Assembly: GCA_934230115.1 (NCBI GenBank)
Contig: CAKQEI010000097.1
Coordinates: 1 to 6,130, forward strand
Length of the DNA stretch: 6,130 nucleotides
Reading direction: 5' to 3'
Source: an uncultured Prevotella sp.
Lineage (GTDB): Bacteria > Bacteroidota > Bacteroidia > Bacteroidales > Bacteroidaceae
The stretch's first letter is position 1, and each line of letters starts with the position of its first letter. A program made the position numbers and the translations under genes. The notes beneath the pieces were generated by a model. That model saw only the letters and a program-made list of their open reading frames with translations. It ran no database searches and had not been told where the DNA came from. Below are positions 1 to 4,720 of this stretch, piece after piece.

Positions 1-50
1 TCATCAGACAAAACGGGAGTCAAAATGAAAACGGTTTCGTATCGATTCAT
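1..50 (-). CDS. rpsF: Small ribosomal subunit protein bS6, N-terminal fragment
   Basis: The reverse strand from the ATG at 50-48 reads MNRYETVFILTPVLSD and then leaves the window. This matches the N-terminus of Bacteroidales bS6, whose first beta strand carries the conserved YETVFIL(T)P pattern. The protein binds 16S rRNA as a heterodimer with bS18 in the platform of the 30S subunit. In Bacteroidales it usually heads an rpsF-rpsR-rplI operon, but the partners would lie beyond the left edge and are not visible. The start is fixed by the conserved N-terminus. The leader just upstream is A/T-rich with no Shine-Dalgarno sequence, as is normal in this phylum, and a good -7 box lies about 47 bp upstream. 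Only 16 full codons are present, so the call rests on recognising this motif. Confidence 0.88.
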   Translation of the reverse strand, partial: MNRYETVFILTPVLSD

Positions 51-96
51 TGTTGTTAAAAATTAAAATATAATTATTGTTGCAAAATTGCGGGTG

Positions 97-104
97 CAAA
101 GGTA
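97..104 (-). promoter_or_regulatory. Bacteroidetes-type -7 promoter box for rpsF
   Basis: On the reverse strand positions 104 to 97 read TACCTTTG, a full match to the Bacteroidetes sigma-ABfr -7 consensus TAnnTTTG. The -33 element is weak: TTTC at 127-124, about 19 nt upstream, is one mismatch from TTTG. Transcription would begin near position 90 and give an rpsF leader of about 40 nt that is very A/U-rich. The promoter is divergent from that of the phosphate transporter. Confidence 0.7.
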
Positions 105-214
105 CAGTTTTTCTGCTGTTCACGAAAACAATTCTTTCTTTATCTTTCTGTGGTTAACAATATTTAGCATATAACAGTATGGGGGATTAACTTCTCCTTT
201 ACTCCCACCAGAAA

Positions 215-254
215 TTGTAACACGATTGTAACATGTGTTTAAACCCCGTGTAAT
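215..254 (+). promoter_or_regulatory. Candidate Pho box: four 7-bp repeats at 11-bp period
   Basis: TTGTAAC occurs exactly at 215-221 and 226-232, that is 7-bp direct repeats separated by 4 bp. Continuing the 11-bp phase gives two weaker units: GTTTAAA at 237-243 (4 of 7) and GTGTAAT at 248-254 (5 of 7). The last unit ends 10 bp before the -7 box at 265. This is the geometry of the enterobacterial Pho box (CTGTCAT-like 7-mers, 11-bp period, about 10 bp upstream of the -10). It stands in front of a phosphate transporter. Binding by a PhoB-type regulator is an inference from layout and gene context; the Bacteroidetes consensus was not looked up. Confidence 0.5.
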
Positions 255-264
255 ATAGTGACAG

Positions 265-272
265 TAATTTTG
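265..272 (+). promoter_or_regulatory. -7 promoter box for the phosphate transporter
   Basis: TAATTTTG matches the TAnnTTTG consensus. No good -33 TTTG lies 19-21 nt upstream; the phased TTGTAAC-like repeats occupy that place, which would fit an activator-dependent promoter. Transcription would start near 279, giving a leader of about 60 nt rich in A and lacking a Shine-Dalgarno sequence. Confidence 0.5.
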
Positions 273-339
273 CATCGTGAAAAAGAGCAAGTGAAACATT
301 ATATACATAACAAAGTACAAACATTATATTAAACAATAA

Positions 340-2586
340 ATGGAAACAATGTATTTGTGTATTGTCGTCTTTCTGCTATGTCTGGCAGTGTTCGACCTTT
401 TCGTTGGTGTCAGCAACGACGCCGTTAACTTCCTTAACAGTGCCATTGGAGCCAAGGTGGCAAAGTTCCGCACTGTTATGATAGTAGCCTCGTTTGGTGT
501 GGCATTCGGAGCAGTCATGTCTACGGGCATGATGGATGTGGCTCGCCACGGCATCATGCAGCCAGCCAACTTCACGTTCTACGATGTGATGACGATTTTC
601 CTTGCGGTGATGGTCACCGACGTCATTGTGCTCGACATGTTCAACACATTGGGAATGCCTACCTCCACCACCGTTTCACTCGTGTTCGAACTTCTCGGCG
701 GTACATTTGTTCTTGCAGCCATCAAGATTGCAACCGACCCGTCGCTTGAGTTTGGCGATTTGCTCAACACCGACAAGGCTTTGAGTGTGATTGTTGCCAT
801 CTTCGTGAGTGTAGCCATAGCCTTTGTCTTTGGTATCGTGGTTCAGTGGATTTCGCGTATTGTCTTCACCTTTAATTACAAGAAGCACTCACGCTATTCC
901 ATCGCCCTCTTCGGTGGCATCGCCTTCACATCGCTTGCTTACTTCATCTTCCTCAAGGGCATTGGCAAGAGCCACTATCTTAGCGACGACATCCGCAATT
1001 GGGTAGATGCCAATACCGGTATGTTGCTCGTCTACACCTTCATCGGTTCTTCCATCGTGATGCAGGTTTTTCATCTTCTCCGCATCAATGTGTTCAAGTT
1101 TGTTGTGCTCATGGGCACCTTCGGCCTTGCTATGGCATTTGCCGGCAACGACCTTGTCAACTTCATCGGTGTGCCTCTCGCCGGTCTTGATTCCTACAAC
1201 GATTTCGTAGCCAATGCCAATGGCGCAAGCGACACATCGTTCCTTATGACCTCGCTTATGGAGTCTGCCCAGACCCCTCCGTTCTATCTCTTCGGAGCCG
1301 GAGTAGTGATGATTGTCGCTATGGCTACATCCAAGAAAGCCCGCAATGTTATTAAGACCAGTGTCGACCTTAGCCGTCAGGACGAGGGCGACGAGATGTT
1401 TGGCACCAGCCGTGCTGCCCGCAGCATCGTCCGCGTCACTCAGGATTCCAACAGCTGGTTGATGCAGTACATGCCCGAGTGCCTGAAGCGTTGGATCGAC
1501 AGCCGCTTCAACAAGAATGAGGTTGAGCTTAACGATGGTGCCGCTTTCGACGTTGTTAGAGCAGCCGTCAACCTTGTGTTGGCTTCAATGCTCATCACCA
1601 TTGGTACCAACTTCAAGTTGCCGCTCTCTACTACCTACGTTACCTTTATGGTGGCTATGGGTTCTTCGCTTGCCGACCGTGCTTGGAGCCGTGAGAGTGC
1701 CGTGTTCCGTGTCACTGGTGTGATAAGTGTTATTGGTGGATGGTTCATCACGGCAGCCGTGGCTTTCGGAGCTTGTGCGGTGGTCTGCCTGATTATGTTC
1801 TACGGTGGCATTCTTGCTAAGGTAGCCTTCATTGCCCTCGTGATTTTCTTGCTCATTCGCAGCAACATCCAGTACTCCAAGAAGGAGAAGGATGCCGACA
1901 AGAGCAATGTGTTCCGCCTTATGATGAGCACCCGCGACCCCGAGATTGTCTGGGACTTGCTCTCAAAGCACGTGTCACGCACCCAGAGCTTCACAGCCAA
2001 GTTTGCTTCCGACGAGTTCAACAAGATTATCGACGGTTTGGAGTCGGAGCGTCCACGCGTCCTCCGCAAGGTTGCCAACGAGCTTTCCAAGGAGAAGGAG
2101 ATGCTTAAGAAGTACCGCCGCCAGGAGCTTCTCGCCTTGAGACGTGTGCCTGCCGACATTGCCATCGAGCGCAACACATGGTTCCACCTTGGCATCAACT
2201 CTTCCGAGCAGTATATCTACTGTCTCCGCCGCATCCTCGACCCAATCAAGGAGCATGTCGACAACAACTTCAACCCTCTGCCGCAGGCCTACATCGATGA
2301 GTTCCGCCCCATACGCACCACCATCAACGAACTGATGCAGCAGACCGAGGCGCAGATTTCCACTGGCCGTTTTGAGAACTATCGCGAGACCTTGGCTATG
2401 GCCGACAAGTGCAAGGATGAGCTTTCAGTAGTGCGCAAGCTTCACATCGACCGCATCCAGCAGGCTCAGGACAACAAAAACCTGCAAGTGTCGCTCGTCT
2501 ATCTCAACTTGCTCCAGGAGAGTCAGCAGTTGCTTAGCAACATGCGACATCAGTTGAGAGCTGCCAAGAAGTTCATGGAGAACTAA
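340..2586 (+). CDS. PiT-family inorganic phosphate transporter with C-terminal PhoU-like domain
   Basis: An inner-membrane secondary transporter for inorganic phosphate (or metal phosphate), expected to be driven by a cation gradient. Both halves of the PiT fold carry their signatures: GVSNDAVN at residues 23-30 and AGNDLVN at 268-274, plus the paired re-entrant motifs MPTSTT (106-111) and LPLSTT (427-432). Hydrophobic helices cover residues 5 to about 335 and 405 to 515, broken by a charged cytoplasmic loop at about 338-400. From about residue 528 to 748 the protein is charged and helical, resembling the PhoU-like domain that Bacteroidetes fuse to PiT proteins; it is probably regulatory. At 748 residues it is longer than a plain PiT protein (about 400-500), and the extra length is this domain. 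The ATG at 340 is the first in frame; ATG 349 is a possible alternative start. It is monocistronic: its own promoter region upstream, and a strong terminator 42 bp after the stop. Cation and substrate specificity cannot be read from sequence. Confidence 0.93.
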   Translation: METMYLCIVVFLLCLAVFDLFVGVSNDAVNFLNSAIGAKVAKFRTVMIVASFGVAFGAVMSTGMMDVARHGIMQPANFTFYDVMTIFLAVMVTDVIVLDMFNTLGMPTSTTVSLVFELLGGTFVLAAIKIATDPSLEFGDLLNTDKALSVIVAIFVSVAIAFVFGIVVQWISRIVFTFNYKKHSRYSIALFGGIAFTSLAYFIFLKGIGKSHYLSDDIRNWVDANTGMLLVYTFIGSSIVMQVFHLLRINVFKFVVLMGTFGLAMAFAGNDLVNFIGVPLAGLDSYNDFVANANGASDTSFLMTSLMESAQTPPFYLFGAGVVMIVAMATSKKARNVIKTSVDLSRQDEGDEMFGTSRAARSIVRVTQDSNSWLMQYMPECLKRWIDSRFNKNEVELNDGAAFDVVRAAVNLVLASMLITIGTNFKLPLSTTYVTFMVAMGSSLADRAWSRESAVFRVTGVISVIGGWFITAAVAFGACAVVCLIMFYGGILAKVAFIALVIFLLIRSNIQYSKKEKDADKSNVFRLMMSTRDPEIVWDLLSKHVSRTQSFTAKFASDEFNKIIDGLESERPRVLRKVANELSKEKEMLKKYRRQELLALRRVPADIAIERNTWFHLGINSSEQYIYCLRRILDPIKEHVDNNFNPLPQAYIDEFRPIRTTINELMQQTEAQISTGRFENYRETLAMADKCKDELSVVRKLHIDRIQQAQDNKNLQVSLVYLNLLQESQQLLSNMRHQLRAAKKFMEN

Positions 2587-2627
2587 ACCGTAGCTTTAGA
2601 AGTTAATAAAGATTGTATATAGGAAAT

Positions 2628-2687
2628 AGAGCTGTATGCTTTTGTTGCCGATATTTGCAACAATTGCATACGGCTCTAATTTTTTTT
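2628..2687 (+). terminator. Strong intrinsic terminator after the phosphate transporter
   Basis: The arm at 2628-2639 (AGAGCTGTATGC) pairs with 2666-2677 (GCATACGGCTCT), with one G-U pair. After a 2x2 T/T internal loop, TTGTTGC (2642-2648) pairs with GCAACAA (2657-2663) around an 8-nt loop. The stem has 19 pairs in total and is followed by an uninterrupted T tract at 2680-2687. It separates the transporter from the recombinase gene. Confidence 0.92.
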
Positions 2688-2785
2688 CTCAAAATTTTGG
2701 AAGAACCATAAATTCGGGCAATATATAAAGCAACTGTCACTTATTTATATTTATATATATAAATTATAGATAAAATAACCGATTT
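2688..2785. other. A/T-rich gap upstream of the recombinase, promoter not resolved
   Basis: This 98-bp gap must hold the recombinase promoter because a terminator precedes it, but no clean pair of boxes is visible. TATATTTA at 2746-2753 misses the TAnnTTTG consensus only at the last base and lacks a TTTG at the right distance. A perfect 14-bp palindrome, TTTATATATATAAA, lies at 2750-2763. It is pure A/T, so it may be chance or a regulator site. Confidence 0.35.
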
Positions 2786-4000
2786 ATGGCAACAGTAAAA
2801 CTTAAGTTTCGTCCCTCGACAGTGCAGTCTGCCGAGGGCACATTGTATTTTCAGGTGACTCACAAGCGCAAGGTGAAATGGCTTAGCACCGGACTTTACG
2901 TTTTTCCCCACGAGTGGGACGCCAATACCGCTACTGTCTTAGTGCCTGCCGCTGGCAAGCGTAATGCGGTGTTGACTCTTGTGCAAAGCAAGGTAGAGTT
3001 GGCTTTAAGGCAGTGGAAGCTTGTTCTCAACAGTATGGAACTTAACCACAATGATTTCACGGTGGAGGAGCTATGCGATGCCTTCAACCGCAATCCATTG
3101 CCCAAGACTGTATTCATGTTCCTTCAGGAGCAAGTGGTCAACAAGGAGTTGATGATGCGGCATGGCACAGCCCGCACCTACAGCAATGCCTATCGACGCT
3201 TCAAGGCGTTCCGCAATGATGTCGACCTTACCTTCGACCAACTCACGCCCGGCATGATCGAGCATTTCGAGGCATGGTTCATCCACCACCGACTTAAGCA
3301 GAACAGCATCCGCTGCTATCTGCGCACTCTCAACACCATGTTCTCCAAGGCTCTGGAAGAAGGACTCTTGCGCAATCGCAATCTCTTCAGTCGCGTCCAC
3401 CTGTCGTATGTTCCTACCGCCAAGCGTGCCATTGGCGAGAAGGAGATGAGGATGATTGCCAAACTTCAGCTGCGTGAAGGCTCTACCTTAGCTCTCGCCC
3501 GCGACATCTTTGTCTTCAGCTACTACATGCGTGGAATGTCCTTTGTTGATATTGCCTATCTGCGCAAAACCGACCTTAGGAATGGCATGTGGACCTATAG
3601 CCGCATGAAGACCAACCAAAGCCTGACGGTGGAGTGGGAGGAAGCTCAACAGAGAATTATCGACCGCTATGCCTCTAAAACCAAGGACAGTCGCTATCTG
3701 TTTCCCGTCATCAAGCAGGAGGATGGCACCGAATACGAGCAATGCCAACGTATGCAGCTTAACATCAATCGGGCCTTGAAGAAGATAGGGGAGAGGATAG
3801 GACTGAAAATTCCGCTCACCACTTATGTTGCGCGCCACACATGGGCAAGTGTTGCACGAAACGTGAATGTGCCTGTCTCCGTCATTAGTGTGGGCATGGG
3901 ACATAGGTCCATAAAGACTACCGAAGTGTATCTTGACTCTGTCGACATTTCAAGGGTCAACGAGGCAAACAGAATGCTGATAAAGAGAATTGAGGGGTGA
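2786..4000 (+). CDS. Tyrosine recombinase, probable invertase of the adjacent promoter switch
   Basis: A 404-residue site-specific DNA recombinase of the Bacteroidetes tyrosine recombinase (phage integrase) family. The order is typical: an N-terminal arm-type DNA-binding region (about 1-90), a helical SAM-like core-binding domain (about 105-205), and a catalytic domain (about 215-400). Catalytic residues visible are Arg249 (YYMRGMSF), Lys275 (SRMKTN), Arg350 in TYVARHTW, His373 (GMGHRS) and the nucleophile Tyr382 (TTEVYLD), nine residues after His373. The HxxR histidine is Tyr347 here, a replacement common in Bacteroidetes members and not a sign of inactivation. Length and residues indicate an intact enzyme. 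It ends about 400 bp before an invertible promoter on the same strand and lies outside the flipping segment, the arrangement of Tsr recombinases at Bacteroides capsule loci. Its substrate is inferred from location. A mobile-element integrase is the alternative, but no att duplication, tRNA or cargo is seen. Confidence 0.9.
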   Translation: MATVKLKFRPSTVQSAEGTLYFQVTHKRKVKWLSTGLYVFPHEWDANTATVLVPAAGKRNAVLTLVQSKVELALRQWKLVLNSMELNHNDFTVEELCDAFNRNPLPKTVFMFLQEQVVNKELMMRHGTARTYSNAYRRFKAFRNDVDLTFDQLTPGMIEHFEAWFIHHRLKQNSIRCYLRTLNTMFSKALEEGLLRNRNLFSRVHLSYVPTAKRAIGEKEMRMIAKLQLREGSTLALARDIFVFSYYMRGMSFVDIAYLRKTDLRNGMWTYSRMKTNQSLTVEWEEAQQRIIDRYASKTKDSRYLFPVIKQEDGTEYEQCQRMQLNINRALKKIGERIGLKIPLTTYVARHTWASVARNVNVPVSVISVGMGHRSIKTTEVYLDSVDISRVNEANRMLIKRIEG

Positions 4001-4004
4001 GAAG

Positions 4005-4154
4005 TTGAATTTTGAGTTTTGAGTTTTGAATTATCGGCAATGCCGATTTTGAATTTTGAGTTTTGAGTTTTGAGTTTTGAATTATCGGCAATGCCGATTT
4101 TGAATTTTGAATGTTGAATGTTGAGTTTTGAATTTCCGGCAATGCCGATTTTGA
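4005..4154 (+). repeat. Array A: 51-bp tandem units of heptads plus a 3-nt-loop hairpin
   Basis: Three hairpin cores lie at 4033-4047, 4084-4098 and 4135-4149, spaced exactly 51 bp. The first two read ATCGGC-AAT-GCCGAT; the third starts TCCGGC with the same loop and right arm. Between cores are 36-bp spacers built of 7-bp units such as TTTTGAA, TTTTGAG and GTTGAAT. The array starts 4 bp after the recombinase stop codon. Each core is followed by TTTT, so the units could act as weak terminators for the recombinase transcript. No real protein is encoded; the open reverse frames here only reflect absence of stops in the repeat. Confidence 0.9.
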
Positions 4155-4258
4155 AGTTCAATATTGTATCCATGTGCCCTGCGCTCGGTTTTACCGCTTA
4201 TTGGAGCAATAAAGGACAGTTTTTTCATAGGATGGTGAGGCAAAACTCAAACAAAAGC

Positions 4259-4304
4259 GGGCTGAAAGCCCAATAATCTCCATAGCCCAGGGCAGCGCCC
4301 TGGG
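4259..4304. repeat. Palindromic pair GGGCT-GAA-AGCCC and CCCAGGGC-AGC-GCCCTGGG
   Basis: Two perfect hairpins lie 14 bp apart: a 5-bp stem with loop GAA (4259-4271) and an 8-bp stem with loop AGC (4286-4304). The combination of a GGGCTGAAAGCCC hairpin followed by a CCCAGGGC/GCCCTGGG hairpin resembles an intergenic repeat I have seen in many unrelated environmental and gut genomes; this is from memory and was not searched. No transposase is nearby. Confidence 0.7.
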
Positions 4305-4323
4305 GGAGAGTAATCAACAACCC

Positions 4324-4366
4324 CCTAATGCCCTGCGCTCGGCTTTGCCGGGCGCAGGGCATTAGG
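4324..4366. repeat. 43-nt near-perfect hairpin, possible terminator or insulator
   Basis: CCTAATGCCCTGCGC (4324-4338) pairs perfectly with GCGCAGGGCATTAGG (4352-4366). Inside are a T-G wobble and a CGGC/GCCG stem around a TTT loop, giving about 20 pairs. On the plus strand it is followed by the U-rich stretch TTTATATGTTTAAT, so it could end transcripts from the recombinase side. It lies 35 bp left of the left inverted repeat, where it would meet transcription from the promoter when flipped to OFF. Confidence 0.75.
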
Positions 4367-4401
4367 TTTATATGTTTAATAAATGGTGGGGGAAAATGAT
4401 G

Positions 4402-4420
4402 GTTTTCTCATGATAAAACA
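4402..4420 (+). repeat. Left inverted repeat (recombination site) of the promoter switch
   Basis: GTTTTCTCATGATAAAACA is the exact reverse complement of 4576-4594. The match stops at both ends: bases 4401 and 4421 do not extend it. The site is itself a near-palindrome, GTTTT and AAAAC arms around CTCATGAT, as expected for a tyrosine-recombinase core with two inverted binding arms and an asymmetric crossover region. Confidence 0.9.
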
Positions 4421-4502
4421 TACACAAAGAGAAAAACACTGAAAACTAACGCTTTAAGAACATAAGAATGTCGAATTTGTTAAACAATTTAAGCCAAATT
4501 TG

Positions 4503-4510
4503 TAGTTTTG
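4503..4510 (+). promoter_or_regulatory. Secondary -7-like box inside the invertible segment
   Basis: TAGTTTTG fits TAnnTTTG and points the same way as the main box. A TTTG at 4476-4479 lies 23 nt upstream, slightly more than the usual 19-21 nt. It could be a second start or a chance match in A/T-rich DNA. Confidence 0.25.
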
Positions 4511-4555
4511 CTAAACTTTTCCATTAGAAAATTATAAGGAATGACGGAAAAATCG

Positions 4556-4563
4556 TACCTTTG
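4556..4563 (+). promoter_or_regulatory. Main -7 promoter box of the phase switch
   Basis: TACCTTTG is a full match to the Bacteroidetes -7 consensus and the same sequence as the rpsF box in this window. No TTTG is found 19-21 nt upstream, so the -33 element is poor. Transcription would start near 4570, just inside the right inverted repeat, giving an antiterminator leader of about 150 nt. Confidence 0.75.
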
Positions 4564-4575
4564 CAAGGAAAATAC

Positions 4576-4594
4576 TGTTTTATCATGAGAAAAC
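4576..4594 (-). repeat. Right inverted repeat (recombination site) of the promoter switch
   Basis: TGTTTTATCATGAGAAAAC on the plus strand is the exact reverse complement of 4402-4420. This copy sits in a longer dyad, 4573-4598, with 12 of 13 pairs. In the ON orientation it is transcribed and would put a stem-loop at the very 5' end of the mRNA. Confidence 0.9.
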
Positions 4595-4641
4595 AGTACT
4601 TATCTAACTAAAACGAGCATACACAAAGACGGTATGGATTT

Positions 4642-4710
4642 ATGAAAAATGTTATTGCTAAACAGGCACGGCCATCCCAGATGATGGCAGCCAACAGTGA
4701 CATAAAGTAG
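4642..4710 (+). CDS. Possible 22-codon leader ORF upstream of the antiterminator
   Basis: ATG at 4642 opens a frame encoding MKNVIAKQARPSQMMAANSDIK, ending at TAG 4708-4710, 10 bp before the antiterminator ATG at 4721. It lies wholly in the leader transcribed from the phase-variable promoter. The start is preceded by A/T-rich sequence and overlaps the stop of a 3-codon ATG-GAT-TTA-TGA minimal ORF at 4634-4645. Its codons 10-16 cover a GCCATC/GATGGC hairpin (4671-4688), so translation could compete with folding. The peptide is unrecognised, with no signal or membrane character. It may be a leader peptide controlling antiterminator expression, or simply an untranslated chance frame; a 22-codon open frame alone is weak evidence. 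Confidence 0.35.
   Translation: MKNVIAKQARPSQMMAANSDIK
4671..4688 (+). promoter_or_regulatory. Leader RNA hairpin upstream of the antiterminator gene
   Basis: GCCATC (4671-4676) pairs with GATGGC (4683-4688) around a 6-nt loop. No T tract follows, so it is not an intrinsic terminator. UpxY proteins are known to act through the 5' leader of their own locus, so this is a candidate recognition or pause element; that role is inferred. Confidence 0.35.
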
Positions 4711-4720
4711 TAGAGAAGTT

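Larger units (their letters stand above)
4155..4380. other. Non-coding hairpin-rich region between recombinase and promoter switch
   Basis: No credible ORF is present. From left to right it holds a truncated copy of the later large-hairpin sequence (TGCCCTGCGCTCGG at 4175-4188, again at 4329-4342), a small A/T hairpin TTATTG-GAG-CAATAA (4198-4212), and three GC-rich hairpins annotated separately. It looks like accumulated palindromic intergenic repeats. A possible side effect is to insulate the recombinase gene from transcription out of the switch in its flipped orientation. Confidence 0.6.
4402..4594 (+). promoter_or_regulatory. Invertible (phase-variable) promoter segment, ON orientation
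   Basis: A 155-bp segment lies between exact 19-bp inverted repeats and contains a TACCTTTG -7 box directed at the downstream antiterminator gene. A tyrosine recombinase gene lies just upstream. This is the organisation of the Bacteroides capsule promoter switches: inversion places the promoter on the opposite strand and silences the locus. The orientation shown is ON. Apart from the promoter the segment is A/T-rich, with no ORF. Confidence 0.88.

Noticed and set aside
181..210. GGGGGA...CTCC/CTCCC pairing as a terminator or riboswitch upstream of the transporter
   Set aside because: The stem is short and ambiguous, lacks a T tract, and lies upstream of the inferred transcription start.
2750..2763. 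Perfect palindrome TTTATATATATAAA as a recombination site or operator
   Set aside because: It is pure A/T in A/T-rich DNA, has no second copy in the window, and does not resemble the 19-bp switch repeats.
2786..4000. Recombinase as the integrase of a prophage or integrative element
   Set aside because: No phage, conjugation or cargo genes, no tRNA and no att duplication are visible, and an invertible site lies next to it; a distant att site outside the window cannot be excluded.
4005..4154. Possible CRISPR array
   Set aside because: The spacers between cores are themselves repeats of 7-bp units and are nearly identical, so there are no unique spacers; no cas gene is present.
3823..4173. Reverse-strand frames across the recombinase end and array A
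   Set aside because: The predicted proteins are repetitive translations of the heptads (NSKLKTQ-type repeats); they arise because the repeat lacks stops on that strand.
4476..4490. TTGTT-A-AACAA dyad within the invertible segment as a regulator site
   Set aside because: Only 5-bp arms in A/T-rich DNA; likely by chance and without a second copy.
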